Assembly (NCBI RefSeq): GCF_003048255.1
Contig: NZ_CP028487.1
Coordinates: forward strand, 434,001-498,000
DNA: 64,000 bases
DNA from: Yersinia massiliensis
GTDB taxonomy: Bacteria; Pseudomonadota; Gammaproteobacteria; Enterobacterales; Enterobacteriaceae
Reading direction: 5' to 3'
Shown piece by piece: positions 25,859 to 37,331 of the stretch. Positions within the stretch are counted from its first letter, which is position 1; every line of letters begins with the position of its first letter. The notes below the pieces were generated by a model. The model had not been told where the DNA came from and did no database searches. It saw nothing but the letters and a program-made list of their open reading frames with translations. The position numbers and the translations under genes are program-made.

Positions 25859-26146
25859 TTAATGTTGTTTCAATTTATCTTTATGCTTGTTCAACTGGCG
25901 AGCCAGCTTATCAACCAAAATATCAATAGCTGCGTACATGTCTTCCTGCTCTGAACTTGCGTGCAACTCGCCGCCATTCACATGTACCGTCGCTTCTGCA
26001 ATTTGTTTAACTTTTTCGACACTTAAAACCACATACACCTGGTTAATGCGATCAAAATATTGCTCAAGTTTGGCAAATTTAGTGGTAACAAACTCGCGTA
26101 ATGCATCGGTTATTTCGACATGAAGTCCGGTAATATTGAGCTGCAT
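25859..26146 (-). CDS. hpf: Ribosome hibernation promoting factor (short form)
   Basis: This 95-residue protein has the beta-alpha-beta-beta-beta-alpha fold seen in HPF/YfiA (MQLNITGLHVEITDALREFV to KLARQLNKHKDKLK). It binds the 30S decoding centre and promotes 100S dimers in stationary phase. The length is the short gamma-proteobacterial form. It lies 23 bases downstream of rpoN. Confidence 0.96.
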   Translation of the reverse strand: MQLNITGLHVEITDALREFVTTKFAKLEQYFDRINQVYVVLSVEKVKQIAEATVHVNGGELHASSEQEDMYAAIDILVDKLARQLNKHKDKLKQH

Positions 26147-26169
26147 AGTGTCTTCCTTCTCAGTTCAGG

Positions 26170-27603
26170 TCAAACCAACTGTTTACGTTGATTTGACGGC
26201 GGGATGGATAACGACTCTCTGTACTTCGCGACGGTACGCCGTGCCACCATGATGCCTTGTTCGCACAAAAGCGTGGTCAGTTTACTGTCGCTAAGGGGTT
26301 TGGCAGGGTTTTCTGCCGCAACCAATTTTTTCACCAGTGCACGAATTGCTGTCGAAGAGGCTTCGCCCCCGCTCTCAGTATTGACGTGGCTGGAGAAGAA
26401 ATATTTCAGCTCGAAAATCCCGCGAGGACTGTGCAGGAACTTTTGCGTCGTCACTCGAGAAATTGTCGATTCATGCATATCGACGGCTTGGGCGATATCC
26501 GCCAGCACCATGGGTTTCATAAATTCAGGCCCATTTTCAAAAAAGTCGACCTGCTGTTCTACGATACAACGTGCAACCTTGAGCAGTGTTTCATTGCGGC
26601 TTTCAAGGCTTTTTATCAACCATTTTGCTTCTTGCAGATTGCTGCGGATGAACTGCCCGTCGCTATCATTGCGGGTATTACTACCCATTGCAGCATAGTG
26701 TTGATTAATTTTTAGGCGTGGAATGCTATCGGCATTTAGCTCGACCGTCCATTTATCTTTGTCTTTATGGACCAAAACATCGGGAATAACATACTCAGAT
26801 TCCCCTGTATTGATCGACTGGCCAGGGCGCGGATCCAGTGACTGGATCAGGGCTATCGCTCCCTTAAGTGTATCTTCTTTTAGCCGACTTAAACGGATCA
26901 TTGTCCGGAAATCATGGTTACCTAGCAAATCCAGATAATTACTCACCACCAGACGCGCTTCGGCAAGATAGGGGGTGTCTTTGGCGTATTGCGAGAGTTG
27001 TACTAACAGACATTCGCGCAGGTTACGCGCCGCCACGCCGATAGGATCAAAGTGTTGGATCCGCTTGAGAACGGCCTCGACTTCGTCCAGTGCAATGTCT
27101 TCGCCCCCCATACTTTCCAGAATATCTTCCAGCGGGACGGTGAGATAGCCTGTTTCATCAACAGCATCGACAATTGAGGTCGCGATAGCTGCGTCCGTTT
27201 CAGAGAAGGGCGTGAGATCCACCTGCCACATAAGATAGTCTTGTAGCGTTTGGGTGGTTTCACCTTGATAGACGGGCAACTCATCATCGCTGTAATCATT
27301 GCCTGTGCCTGATGGCGTACCTGCGGTATAAATCTCATCCCAAGTGGCATCGAGAGGTAACTCTTCAGGCATATCGGCTTGTTCCAGCGCTTCGCGAGTA
27401 TCAAGCGATTCACTGTCTACTGTTTCTTTGGTGTCTACCTCTTCATGAGGGTCAGTTTGCTCAAGCAGTGGGTTGCTCTCCAGCGCTAACTGAATCTCCT
27501 GCTGGAGTTCAAGTGTAGAAAGTTGCAACAGACGGATGGCCTGTTGAAGCTGTGGAGTCATTGCCAATTGTTGGCTGAACTTGAGTTGCAAACCTTGCTT
27601 CAT
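26170..27603 (-). CDS. rpoN: RNA polymerase sigma-54 factor
   Basis: This 477-residue sigma-54 has a Gln/Leu-rich region I ([20 protein letters not shown]), an acidic region II (about 50-115), the core-binding domain and the C-terminal helix-turn-helix with the RpoN box [10 protein letters not shown]. It directs transcription at -24/-12 promoters needing AAA+ activators. It lies between lptB and hpf, the conserved order. The gap to lptB is 63 bases. Confidence 0.98.
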   Translation of the reverse strand: MKQGLQLKFSQQLAMTPQLQQAIRLLQLSTLELQQEIQLALESNPLLEQTDPHEEVDTKETVDSESLDTREALEQADMPEELPLDATWDEIYTAGTPSGTGNDYSDDELPVYQGETTQTLQDYLMWQVDLTPFSETDAAIATSIVDAVDETGYLTVPLEDILESMGGEDIALDEVEAVLKRIQHFDPIGVAARNLRECLLVQLSQYAKDTPYLAEARLVVSNYLDLLGNHDFRTMIRLSRLKEDTLKGAIALIQSLDPRPGQSINTGESEYVIPDVLVHKDKDKWTVELNADSIPRLKINQHYAAMGSNTRNDSDGQFIRSNLQEAKWLIKSLESRNETLLKVARCIVEQQVDFFENGPEFMKPMVLADIAQAVDMHESTISRVTTQKFLHSPRGIFELKYFFSSHVNTESGGEASSTAIRALVKKLVAAENPAKPLSDSKLTTLLCEQGIMVARRTVAKYRESLSIPPSNQRKQLV

Positions 27604-27666
27604 AATGCGGTATCAATTTTCCTTTATGACTGGCGAAACGGCCTTGTTACGAGCATCGGTAGATGA

Positions 27667-28392
27667 TTAGAGACGGAACTCTTCACCTAAATACACGCGT
27701 TTGACTTGTTCGTCAGCCAAAATTTCCTGTGGTGTGCCATGAGCGATTAAGTGGCCCTGGCTTACAATATAAGCCCGCTCACAAACGTCTAACGTTTCGC
27801 GCACGTTATGGTCGGTAATGAGTACACCCAAACCACTGTCGCGCAGATGCTCAATAATTTTTTTAATATCGATAACTGAAATGGGGTCAACACCCGCAAA
27901 CGGTTCGTCCAGCAAAATAAACTTAGGATTTGCTGCCAGCGCACGGGCGATTTCCACACGGCGACGCTCACCACCAGACAGCGATTGCCCCAGATTGTCA
28001 CGTAAATGCGTGATATGGAACTCTTCCATCAACTCGTCAGCCCGTTCTTGCCGCTGTTCAGTCGTCAGATCTTTACGGATTTCCAGCACCGCCATCAGGT
28101 TATTAAAAACACTTAAACGGCGGAAGATTGAGGCTTCCTGCGGTAAGTAGCCAATGCCGCGACGGGCGCGTTCATGGAGAGGCAAGAGGCTGATATCTTC
28201 ATCATCAATCACAATACGCCCGGCGTCACGCTGGACAATGCCGACAACCATATAAAAGGTGGTGGTCTTACCCGCGCCGTTTGGCCCCAGCAGACCCACA
28301 ATCTCACCTGACTTTACACTCAGGCTCACGTCTTCGACCACTTTACGGCCTTTGTACGCCTTAGCCAGCTTTTCTGCGATTAATGTTGCCAT
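27667..28392 (-). CDS. lptB: LPS export ABC transporter ATPase LptB
   Basis: This 241-residue ATPase has Walker [10 protein letters not shown], signature [15 protein letters not shown], Walker [13 protein letters not shown] and the H-loop in ITDHNV. It powers extraction of lipopolysaccharide from the inner membrane as part of LptB2FG and the LptC-A bridge. It lies 6 bases after lptA. The lptF and lptG genes are elsewhere, as usual in this group. Confidence 0.98.
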   Translation of the reverse strand: MATLIAEKLAKAYKGRKVVEDVSLSVKSGEIVGLLGPNGAGKTTTFYMVVGIVQRDAGRIVIDDEDISLLPLHERARRGIGYLPQEASIFRRLSVFNNLMAVLEIRKDLTTEQRQERADELMEEFHITHLRDNLGQSLSGGERRRVEIARALAANPKFILLDEPFAGVDPISVIDIKKIIEHLRDSGLGVLITDHNVRETLDVCERAYIVSQGHLIAHGTPQEILADEQVKRVYLGEEFRL

Positions 28393-28398
28393 AAATGA

Positions 28399-28944
28399 TT
28401 ACTTACTCTTCTTTTGGCCTGACGCTGCTGGCCCTTTGTCTTGTAATTGGGACGGTAATAATACGGTTGTGACGCGATTGCCTTTATCACTGAAGGCTTC
28501 CATCTGCTGTTTTTTCACCAGATAAGTAATGCGGTCACCTTTGATATTACTATCAAGTTGCTCCAGATAAGCATTGCCAGTCAACACCACAAAATCATTC
28601 GCGACTTCATAGCGCAATTTTTGACCGTGGCCTTTGACGGGTTTACCGCTGTCTTGCATTTGGTAGAAGGTAACAGGATTGCCGTAGCCTTCGATGACCA
28701 TTTTGCTTTGGTCACCGCCAGGGCGGGTGACAACCACTTTATCGGCCTTAATTTCAATGGTGCCTTGTTTGATAACGACATTGCCGGTAAAGGTGACGGT
28801 GTTCGCCTCCATATCCAACGCTTGCTTGGCAGAATCGACCATGACGGGCTGATCGGTATCACCCGTTAAAGCCAGCGCTGGCAGGCTGGTGGCCAAAAGT
28901 GAACTGGCAAGTAAAAGAAGGCGAATGTTATTTTTGGATTTCAT
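28399..28944 (-). CDS. lptA: LPS transport periplasmic protein LptA
   Basis: This is a 181-residue periplasmic bridge protein. The signal peptide (about residues 1-26, LLLLASSLLATSLPALA) is followed by a beta-jellyroll with TVTFTGNVVIKQGTIEIKADK. The frame opens seven codons earlier, but family alignment favours the start at 28944, which overlaps lptC by 17 bases. It forms the periplasmic chain that carries LPS from LptC to LptD. The C-terminal tail is lysine-rich. Confidence 0.96.
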   Translation of the reverse strand: MKSKNNIRLLLLASSLLATSLPALALTGDTDQPVMVDSAKQALDMEANTVTFTGNVVIKQGTIEIKADKVVVTRPGGDQSKMVIEGYGNPVTFYQMQDSGKPVKGHGQKLRYEVANDFVVLTGNAYLEQLDSNIKGDRITYLVKKQQMEAFSDKGNRVTTVLLPSQLQDKGPAASGQKKSK

Positions 28945-29491
28945 AAGAGGTTTTAACCTTTTCAATCAGCTCAGCGGTTTTATCCCGCAAGTTACCACGC
29001 ATTTTCATGCCGTTAGACTTGAATCCAACCCCAAAGAGGGTCACTTCATCGTCTGAGGACACATCCTGAGTGATCAAATTAACCTGGGCGTTATCGGTTC
29101 TAATTTTTTGCAATTGCGCATCGGGTGTCAGGCTATCGACCTCAACATGACCATATAAATACAGCATTTTATCGTCGGTCAGTTTGGCGCGATCTGCCCG
29201 AACTGTCCAAGTGGCAACGGCATTCTCGTCAAACATCGTCATGACCGGTTTAGTAAACCAAGTCAGCTCTTGGGCGCTGAAGTTCTGAACTTCCTCTGCC
29301 ACTAATTTGTAATTCAATTGCCCGACCGGATTAAATACCACTGTCACCGTATGCTGGCTTTGCGACGATGGCTCATTATTGTCTGCCTCCGTTGGCATAC
29401 TTTGCTGATTGAAGCCGGACATATTCCAACCAATCAAAGCCAAAACGATCAATGCTAGCGCTAGGGTTATCCATAGCCTTGTTTTACTCAT
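28928..29491 (-). CDS. lptC: LPS export protein LptC
   Basis: This 187-residue bitopic inner-membrane protein has a single N-terminal transmembrane helix (LWITLALALIVLALIGWNM) and a periplasmic jellyroll domain. It receives LPS from LptB2FG and passes it to LptA. It overlaps kdsC by 4 bases and lptA by 17, so the three are translationally coupled, joining Kdo synthesis to LPS export. Confidence 0.96.
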   Translation of the reverse strand: MSKTRLWITLALALIVLALIGWNMSGFNQQSMPTEADNNEPSSQSQHTVTVVFNPVGQLNYKLVAEEVQNFSAQELTWFTKPVMTMFDENAVATWTVRADRAKLTDDKMLYLYGHVEVDSLTPDAQLQKIRTDNAQVNLITQDVSSDDEVTLFGVGFKSNGMKMRGNLRDKTAELIEKVKTSYEIQK

Positions 29492-30051
29492 ATCGACAAT
29501 CCTTTGGCACCGTCGAGTTTATCCTGGGCCAATAAAATCAAATCACATATCTCACGTACTGCACCGCGCCCGCCATTAATTTGCGTCACGTAATGTGCTT
29601 TGGGAAGAAGTAACGGATGGGCATCCGCCACCGCGACAGATAACCCGACTTGGGCCATGACTGGCCAATCAATCAGGTCATCGCCAATATACGCCACCTG
29701 CTCAGGTTGGCAGTTTAATGCTAGCAATAATTCATGGTAAGCCACCAGTTTATCAGATTGTCCTTGATAAAGGTGGGTAATGCCTAAGGTGTTGGCGCGG
29801 TCTTCCAGTAATTTGGCGCGACGGCCCGTAATAATAGCTACTTCAATACCCGAGGTTATCAGGCAGCGAATACCATAACCATCACGGACGTTGAATGCTT
29901 TCAGCTCTTCGCCATCGTTACCCATGTAAATCAGACCATCAGACATCACGCCATCAACATCACAAATGAGCAGACGAATGTTTTCTGCACGTTGCATGAC
30001 GCTCTCGGCCACGGGGCCGTAGCATGTGTCCAAATAGACGGTGCTGCTCAT
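29488..30051 (-). CDS. kdsC: 3-deoxy-D-manno-octulosonate-8-phosphate phosphatase
   Basis: This 187-residue HAD-family phosphatase lacks a cap domain and works as a tetramer. Motif I is DVDGVMSDG, motif II IITGR and motif IV GDDLIDWPVM. It converts Kdo-8-phosphate to Kdo. The frame extends eight codons further upstream, but AAGGAAAAATT before the ATG at 30051 and alignment with E. coli KdsC (TCYGPV near the start) favour this one. It lies 13 bases after kdsD. Confidence 0.96.
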   Translation of the reverse strand: MSSTVYLDTCYGPVAESVMQRAENIRLLICDVDGVMSDGLIYMGNDGEELKAFNVRDGYGIRCLITSGIEVAIITGRRAKLLEDRANTLGITHLYQGQSDKLVAYHELLLALNCQPEQVAYIGDDLIDWPVMAQVGLSVAVADAHPLLLPKAHYVTQINGGRGAVREICDLILLAQDKLDGAKGLSI

Positions 30052-30064
30052 AATTTTTCCTTTG

Positions 30065-31051
30065 TTAAACGACACCGGCTCTTAGCATGTCGTGCATATG
30101 CACCACGCCGAGCAATTGGTCACCGTCGGCCACCAACACTGCGGTGATGTGACGTGATTCCATCAGGTTGAGTGCATCGACTGCCAACATGTTTGGACGA
30201 ACTCGAATGCCGCCACTGGTCATCACGTCTGCGATCTTCGCATGATTTAAATCAACGCCCATATCGAATATCCGGCGTAAGTCACCATCGGTAAAGATAC
30301 CTTTAATCATCATCAAATCGTCACAGATTACGGTTAAACCCAGATTTTTCCGAGTAATCTCCAGTAATGCATCGCGTAATGAGGCATCAGGGCTGACATG
30401 TGGTATTTCTGCACCAGTGTGCATGATATCGCTGATTCGTAATAACAACTTGCGCCCAAGTGCTCCGCCCGGATGTGAAAGCGCGAAATCTTCCTGAGTG
30501 AAGCCGCGTGCCTGTAATAGTGCTACCGCGAGTGCATCACCCATCACTAAGGTGGCGGTGGTGCTGGTTGTGGGGGCGAGCCCCAGTGGACAGGCTTCTT
30601 GTGGGACTTTTATGCACAAGTGAATATCGGCGGCTTTACCCATGGTGCTCTCAGGGTTATTGCTCATGCAGATCAATGTGATTTTTTGGCGCTTTAGGAC
30701 AGGGATTAACGCAAGAATCTCGTTTGATTCGCCTGAGTTGGAGATGGCTAACACGATATCTTGTGGTGTTACCATACCGAGATCGCCATGACTGGCTTCT
30801 GCTGGATGGACAAAGAATGCTGGCGTTCCCGTACTGGCAAACGTAGCGGCAATTTTGCAACCAATATGACCTGATTTCCCCATTCCCATGACGACTACTT
30901 TGCCATGGCAATGAAATATGGCTTCGCAGGCATTAGTGAAATCGTCATTAATGTATTGATCGAGCTGTGCAAGTCCTTCGCGCTCAATGTGCAATACCTG
31001 TTTGCCCGCCTGTTGAAAATCTATTCTTGGTTGCGAATCAAAAGAAGACAT
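30065..31051 (-). CDS. kdsD: Arabinose-5-phosphate isomerase
   Basis: This 328-residue enzyme has an N-terminal SIS domain (VVVMGMGKSGHIGCKIAATF, AISNSGESNEI) and two C-terminal CBS domains (about 205-328). It converts ribulose-5-phosphate to arabinose-5-phosphate, the first step of Kdo synthesis. The length equals E. coli KdsD when started at 31051, behind CAGGAACTC. The frame continues 14 codons upstream into yrbG and is not used. Confidence 0.97.
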   Translation of the reverse strand: MSSFDSQPRIDFQQAGKQVLHIEREGLAQLDQYINDDFTNACEAIFHCHGKVVVMGMGKSGHIGCKIAATFASTGTPAFFVHPAEASHGDLGMVTPQDIVLAISNSGESNEILALIPVLKRQKITLICMSNNPESTMGKAADIHLCIKVPQEACPLGLAPTTSTTATLVMGDALAVALLQARGFTQEDFALSHPGGALGRKLLLRISDIMHTGAEIPHVSPDASLRDALLEITRKNLGLTVICDDLMMIKGIFTDGDLRRIFDMGVDLNHAKIADVMTSGGIRVRPNMLAVDALNLMESRHITAVLVADGDQLLGVVHMHDMLRAGVV

Positions 31052-31082
31052 ACTGAGTTCCTGTACGTGGCATCGTTTTCTG

Positions 31083-32057
31083 TTACGCCGCACTTAAAGG
31101 GGCGAAGAATAGCACCGCAAGATAAGCGATAAACCCACATAATAACAGAGCGCCCGCCAGATGGCCGATGCGATGTTTACGCCCTAAACAAAGCAGGGTG
31201 AATATCACGCTGACACCGAGCATCACCCAATAATCACGTTGGAAAGCCTCAGGATTAATCTCCCCTGGTGACAACAACGCAGGGACGCCTAAGACAATCA
31301 CGATATTAAAAATGTTCGATCCGATGATATTCCCGACCGCCATATCATCTTCCCCTTTCAACGCACCGGCGATGAAAGTGGCTAACTCCGGTAAACTGGT
31401 GCCGATAGCAATGACGGTCAGCCCAATGACCAATTCACTGACGCCCGCGACTCTGGCAATGACAGTCGCGTTATCAATAATCATTTTGGCTGACAGCGGC
31501 AAAATAATGAAGGCCAGTACCAGCCACAACAAAGCGACGGTCGTGCTGCTATCTTGCGGTAATTCTGCCAACTGTTCGCGGGTTAGAATGTCATTACCCT
31601 GTGCATGGGCCAATCGCGCGATTTTTAGCATCAACACAATAAATGCGACGGCGGCCAGCAGCAAAATAATACCGTCCCCACGGCTAAGATGATTATCCGC
31701 TAACAGAAAACCACACAGTACGGTGACCGCTAACATTAAGGGTAATTCGCGACGTAATATCTCAGAGCGTACCGTTAATGGGCGTATCAGGGCAGCACCG
31801 CCCACAATCAGCAACAGATTGGTAATATTGGACCCCAGCACATTCCCAACAGCCATATCGGTTTGGTTATTCAGTGCGGCAGTGACTGAAACAATCAACT
31901 CTGGTAGCGAGGTGCCGATACCCACAATCGTCATCCCAATAATGAGCGGTGGGATACCAAAAGCGCGGGCTAACACCGCAGCGCCGTAGACTAATCGGTC
32001 GGCGCCATACACTAATAAAACCAAACCAATGACTAATAGTGTTATCGCAAGAAACAT
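31083..32057 (-). CDS. yrbG: CaCA-family Na+/Ca2+ antiporter-like protein
   Basis: This is a 324-residue inner-membrane protein with two homologous halves. Each half has a GIGTSLPEL / AIGTSLPEL motif and a GSNI segment (GNVLGSNITNLL and GNIIGSNIFNIV), the ion-binding alpha repeats of the calcium/cation antiporter superfamily. The physiological ion in enterobacteria is not firmly known. It is first in the yrbG-kdsD-kdsC-lpt-rpoN run and divergent to mlaF. The start at 32057 is chosen by alignment; a longer frame reaches 32135. Confidence 0.93.
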   Translation of the reverse strand: MFLAITLLVIGLVLLVYGADRLVYGAAVLARAFGIPPLIIGMTIVGIGTSLPELIVSVTAALNNQTDMAVGNVLGSNITNLLLIVGGAALIRPLTVRSEILRRELPLMLAVTVLCGFLLADNHLSRGDGIILLLAAVAFIVLMLKIARLAHAQGNDILTREQLAELPQDSSTTVALLWLVLAFIILPLSAKMIIDNATVIARVAGVSELVIGLTVIAIGTSLPELATFIAGALKGEDDMAVGNIIGSNIFNIVIVLGVPALLSPGEINPEAFQRDYWVMLGVSVIFTLLCLGRKHRIGHLAGALLLCGFIAYLAVLFFAPLSAA

Positions 32058-32328
32058 GCAGAGTCCTTTATTAGGTATAATCCTGATCCATGGGGTGCAG
32101 GCAGCAGATCGCCCATTAGCAAAAATGGTTAGCAACGTGTTTTGAAACTTATTTTTGCTTAGTTGCTAATTTTGACTGTGAGTGCCGGAAAAGTAAAACT
32201 GAAGGCAACTTTAGCTACGAAAAAGCGCGAATAAGTTGCCAAACTACTTCCCAATCGCGCTCGTTAACGCCATTTGATGTAGCATTGGCGGTTAGGTGAG
32301 TAATAAAAGGCTCAAGGGACGAATGATA

Positions 32329-33132
32329 ATGAAGCATATAGCGTCGAATTTGATAGAGATCCATGGGATGAGTTTTACCCGTGGTGAGCGTTCGATATTC
32401 GCCGATATCAATATGACGGTCCCGCGCGGAAAAGTGACTGCGATTATGGGGCCTTCAGGGATAGGTAAAACCACACTACTGCGCCTGATCGGTGGGCAAT
32501 TAGCGCCGGATACCGGTGAAATCTGGTTTGATGGTGATAATATTCCTACGCTTTCGCGTCAGCGTTTATATGATGTGCGCAAAAAAATGAGCATGTTATT
32601 TCAATCAGGGGCGCTATTTACTGACTTGACCGTGTTCGAAAACGTGGCATTTCCACTGCGCGAGCATAGTCAATTACCGGAAGAGTTGCTGCATAGCACA
32701 GTGATGATGAAATTGGAGGCGGTAGGATTGCGTGGCGCGGCGAGTTTAATGCCCAATGAGCTGTCCGGTGGGATGGCACGTCGTGCGGCATTAGCACGCG
32801 CAATTGCCCTTGATCCTGAACTCATTATGTTTGATGAGCCATTCGTTGGTCAGGACCCGATTACCATGGGGGTGTTGGTAAAACTGATTGACGAGCTGAA
32901 TCATGCATTGGGTGTCACTTGTGTGGTGGTTTCCCATGATGTGCCGGAAGTGCTCAGTATTGCCGATTATGCCTACATTGTTGCCGATCAGCATGTGATT
33001 GCTGAAGGAACACCTGAACAGTTGCAGGCTAACGATGATATGCGGGTGCGCCAGTTCCTTGATGGTATTGCCGACGGGCCGGTGCCTTTCCGTTTCCCTG
33101 CCGGGGATTATAAAACTGAGCTGTTAGGTTGA
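32329..33132 (+). CDS. mlaF: Phospholipid ABC transporter ATPase MlaF
   Basis: This 267-residue ATPase has Walker [10 protein letters not shown], signature [15 protein letters not shown] and Walker [14 protein letters not shown]. It energises the MlaFEDB complex that moves phospholipid between the inner membrane and MlaC to keep outer-membrane asymmetry. A second in-frame ATG lies at 32323 just after AAGGGAC, and the frame opens at 32296, so the start is uncertain by two codons. It is the first gene of mlaFEDCB. Confidence 0.96.
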   Translation: MKHIASNLIEIHGMSFTRGERSIFADINMTVPRGKVTAIMGPSGIGKTTLLRLIGGQLAPDTGEIWFDGDNIPTLSRQRLYDVRKKMSMLFQSGALFTDLTVFENVAFPLREHSQLPEELLHSTVMMKLEAVGLRGAASLMPNELSGGMARRAALARAIALDPELIMFDEPFVGQDPITMGVLVKLIDELNHALGVTCVVVSHDVPEVLSIADYAYIVADQHVIAEGTPEQLQANDDMRVRQFLDGIADGPVPFRFPAGDYKTELLG

Positions 33133-33142
33133 TGGGGTATTC

Positions 33143-33925
33143 ATGCTAGTACAGACATTAGCGTCTCTAGGCCGTCGCGGCATTAATGTCTGCGCCTCCT
33201 TTGGTCGCGCAGGCTTAATGTTGTTCAATGCCCTCGTGGGGCGGCCTGAACCGCGAAAACAGTGGCCACTATTGGTTAAACAGCTGTATAGCGTTGGGGT
33301 GCAATCCCTGCTGATTATTGTGGTTTCCGGCCTGTTCATCGGTATGGTTCTCGGATTACAGGGCTTTTTGATCCTGACCACATACAGTGCAGAAGCCAGT
33401 CTTGGCATGATGGTATCATTGTCACTGTTACGTGAATTAGGGCCAGTCGTCACAGCGCTGCTGTTCGCGGGTCGTGCAGGTTCTGCATTGACTGCGGAGA
33501 TTGGCCTAATGAAAGCGACAGAGCAGATTTCCAGTTTGGAAATGATGGCTATTGATCCCTTGCGCCGAGTGGTCGCACCTCGGTTCTGGGCGGGTTTGAT
33601 TAGTATGCCATTATTGACCGCGATTTTTGTTGCCGTCGGTATTTGGGGCGGTTCAGTGGTCGGTGTTGACTGGAAAGGCATCGATGGCGGTTTCTTCTGG
33701 TCAGCCATGCAGAGCGCCGTTGAGTGGCGTACAGATTTACTGAATTGCCTGATCAAAAGCGTGGTATTTGCCATTACCGTGACTTGGATTGCGCTGTTCA
33801 ATGGTTATGATGCGATCCCAACATCTGAAGGGATTAGCCGGGCAACGACCCGTACTGTGGTGCATTCGTCACTGGCGGTATTGGGATTAGATTTTGTGCT
33901 GACAGCACTGATGTTTGGGAACTGA
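33143..33925 (+). CDS. mlaE: Phospholipid transporter permease MlaE
   Basis: This 260-residue permease has five to six hydrophobic segments and the MlaE family signature [20 protein letters not shown]. It is nearly co-linear with E. coli MlaE (ends VLTALMFGN). It forms the membrane pore of MlaFEDB. It lies 10 bases after mlaF and 4 before mlaD. Confidence 0.97.
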   Translation: MLVQTLASLGRRGINVCASFGRAGLMLFNALVGRPEPRKQWPLLVKQLYSVGVQSLLIIVVSGLFIGMVLGLQGFLILTTYSAEASLGMMVSLSLLRELGPVVTALLFAGRAGSALTAEIGLMKATEQISSLEMMAIDPLRRVVAPRFWAGLISMPLLTAIFVAVGIWGGSVVGVDWKGIDGGFFWSAMQSAVEWRTDLLNCLIKSVVFAITVTWIALFNGYDAIPTSEGISRATTRTVVHSSLAVLGLDFVLTALMFGN

Positions 33926-33929
33926 GTCG

Positions 33930-34517
33930 ATGCAAACGAAGAAAAGTGAAATCTGGGTAGGCGCGTTTATACTGATTGCTATCGTGGCAGTCATATTCCT
34001 CTGCCTGAAAGTGGCCGATATCAAAGCAGTGGGCAATCAACCGACTTACCGGATTTACGCAAATTTTGACAATATTGGCGGGCTTAAAAACAATTCACCG
34101 GTCAAAATTGGTGGGGTAGTCGTTGGGCGGGTAGCGAATATTACGTTGGATACCAGCAACTACAGCCCCCGTGTGGCGATGGATATTCAGCAGCGCTATA
34201 ACCATATCCCAGACACCAGTTCATTAGCTGTCCGCACGTCAGGTTTATTAGGTGAGCAGTTCTTGGCTCTGAACGTCGGTTTTGAAGATCCTGATATGGG
34301 CACCAGTATTTTGAAAGACGGGGGTGTGATTCAAGACACCAAGTCCGCCTTGGTATTGGAAGACCTTATCGGCCAGTTCTTGTACAAAAGTGGTGGGGAT
34401 GGTAATTCTGATGCACCAGCCAATAACTCTACTGCGCTGCCAGCTGGAGCAACTGCACCGACTGAATCCACTGTACCGGCAGCAAATAGTCACTTGCCTG
34501 CAACTCAACATCCATAA
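33930..34517 (+). CDS. mlaD: MCE-domain lipid-binding protein MlaD
   Basis: This 195-residue protein has an N-terminal transmembrane helix (IWVGAFILIAIVAVIFLCL), then an MCE domain (about 40-120) with the GGLKNNSPVKIGGVVVGRV signature, and a flexible Ala/Thr/Pro-rich C-terminal tail from residue 155. It forms the hexameric hydrophobic channel of the Mla complex in the periplasm. The start MQTKKSEIWVG matches E. coli; a frame five codons longer is not used. Confidence 0.96.
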   Translation: MQTKKSEIWVGAFILIAIVAVIFLCLKVADIKAVGNQPTYRIYANFDNIGGLKNNSPVKIGGVVVGRVANITLDTSNYSPRVAMDIQQRYNHIPDTSSLAVRTSGLLGEQFLALNVGFEDPDMGTSILKDGGVIQDTKSALVLEDLIGQFLYKSGGDGNSDAPANNSTALPAGATAPTESTVPAANSHLPATQHP

Positions 34518-34529
34518 AAGGGTATCAGA

Positions 34530-35156
34530 ATGTTTAAACGTTTCCTTATGATTGCATTGCTGGTGGTCGCGCCATTGGCGAATGCGGTCGATCAAACTAA
34601 CCCGTATCGTCTGATGGATGAAGCGGCGCAAAGAACATTCACACGTCTGAAAACTGAACAAGCAAAGATCAAGCAAAACCCAGACTATTTACGGACGATC
34701 GTGCGCGAAGAGCTGCTGCCATTCGTCCAGATCAAGTATGCCGGGGCACTGGTGTTAGGGAGCTATTATAAAGGGGCAACACCTGCACAACGTGAAGCTT
34801 ACTTCAATGCTTTCAGCCAATATCTAGAGCAGGCATACGGCCAAGCATTGGCGTTGTACCACGGCCAAACTTATGATGTCGCACCAGACCAGCCGCTGGG
34901 TGATGCCAATATTGTCGCTATCCGTGTGACCATCCTCGATCCTAACGGTCGCCCACCGGTTCGTTTAGATTTCCAATGGCGCAAAAATAGCCAAACTGGC
35001 AACTGGCAGGCGTATGACATGATAGCTGAGGGGGTTAGCATGATCAGCACCAAACAAAATGAGTGGGCTTCTATCCTGCGTCAGAAAGGTGTTGATGGCT
35101 TGACCCAACAGTTGCTGCTTGCCGCGAAACAGCCAATTACCTTAGATAAGCAGTAA
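34530..35156 (+). CDS. mlaC: Periplasmic phospholipid-binding protein MlaC
   Basis: This 208-residue protein begins with a signal peptide ([19 protein letters not shown]) and has a Tol-tol/NTF2-like lipid-binding fold. It ferries phospholipid between MlaD and the outer-membrane MlaA-OmpC complex. Typical stretches are [18 protein letters not shown] and [18 protein letters not shown]. It lies 12 bases after mlaD in the operon. Confidence 0.96.
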   Translation: MFKRFLMIALLVVAPLANAVDQTNPYRLMDEAAQRTFTRLKTEQAKIKQNPDYLRTIVREELLPFVQIKYAGALVLGSYYKGATPAQREAYFNAFSQYLEQAYGQALALYHGQTYDVAPDQPLGDANIVAIRVTILDPNGRPPVRLDFQWRKNSQTGNWQAYDMIAEGVSMISTKQNEWASILRQKGVDGLTQQLLLAAKQPITLDKQ

Positions 35157-35177
35157 GGGCGGGGATAAGTAGCAATA

Positions 35178-35501
35178 ATGGCAAATGAACTGAGCTGGCA
35201 TTCAGAGCAGGATACGCTGGTACTGCAAGGTGAGTTAGATCGTGAGACGCTGTTGCCTCTTTGGCAGCAGCGCGAGGTGCTGCTGGCGGATAAAACCCAT
35301 ATCGATGTCAGTCAGTTACAACGCGTTGACTCCTCTGGCTTGGCGCTATTAGTACATTTTCGTGAACTGAGGATCAAGCAAGGAACTTCACTCACGATCA
35401 CAGGGGTCAGTGACCGGCTATCTACCCTGATTGAGCTGTACAACCTTCGCGATATCATTCCAGTCGAAACCGCAGCCTCAGCAGAAATATATCCAGGCTA
35501 G
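35178..35501 (+). CDS. mlaB: STAS-domain protein MlaB
   Basis: This 107-residue STAS-domain protein (residues 8-95; HIDVSQLQRVDSSGLALLVHF) binds MlaF on the cytoplasmic side and is needed for activity of the complex. The conserved DSSGLALL motif around the potential phosphorylation serine is present. It ends the mlaFEDCB set and is followed by 134 bases before ibaG. Confidence 0.95.
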   Translation: MANELSWHSEQDTLVLQGELDRETLLPLWQQREVLLADKTHIDVSQLQRVDSSGLALLVHFRELRIKQGTSLTITGVSDRLSTLIELYNLRDIIPVETAASAEIYPG

Positions 35502-35635
35502 CGAATACCGCTGCTACGTCAAGAATGAAAACGAGTGGCCCCTGCAGATAATTATGACGCAGGGGCTTTTCTTTGTTTCGGAACATGCCGTATTCCACTA
35601 ATATGTTTGACTGGCTATGCTCCTCATAAAATAGA

Positions 35636-35899
35636 ATGAATCTTATGGATACTAACGAAATTAAAGACGTGCTGATGCGAGCATTGGCATTACAAGAAGC
35701 ACATGTGACCGGCGATGGCAGTCACTTCCAGGTGATTGCGGTCGGTGAGCTATTTGCTGACATGAGCCGAGTGAAAAAACAGCAGGCTGTGTATGCGCCT
35801 TTGATGGAATATATCGCGGATAACCGTATTCATGCCTTATCAATTAAGGCCTATACGCCACAAGAGTGGCAGCGGGATCGTAAGCTAAACGGCTTTTAA
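35636..35899 (+). CDS. ibaG: BolA-family protein IbaG
   Basis: This 87-residue BolA-like protein has a class-II KH fold with [15 protein letters not shown] and the conserved C-terminal [12 protein letters not shown]. It binds monothiol glutaredoxin and iron-sulphur clusters and is linked to acid stress. Two starts are possible, 35636 and 35645; neither has a strong ribosome site. It lies directly upstream of murA as in E. coli. Confidence 0.95.
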   Translation: MNLMDTNEIKDVLMRALALQEAHVTGDGSHFQVIAVGELFADMSRVKKQQAVYAPLMEYIADNRIHALSIKAYTPQEWQRDRKLNGF

Positions 35900-35975
35900 T
35901 ACTGTTGGCTAGTGGGCTGTTTGATGATGTTGTGAACAGTTCAACGGCGGGCGGTAAATTCGAATTTGACAATAG

Positions 35976-37253
<1,278 letters not shown>

Positions 37254-37284
37254 TCTTTCACTAAGCCAGCGATCTCATCGCAAT

Positions 37285-37322
37285 AAAAATGCCAGCCGTT
37301 CTCGCGAGCTGGCATTTTTTTA
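37285..37322. terminator. Bidirectional terminator between murA and degS
   Basis: ATGCCAGC pairs with GCTGGCAT around an 11-base loop, flanked by AAAAA on the left and TTTTTTT on the right. It can terminate murA on plus and degS on minus. Confidence 0.93.
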
Positions 37323-37331
37323 ACAAAAAAA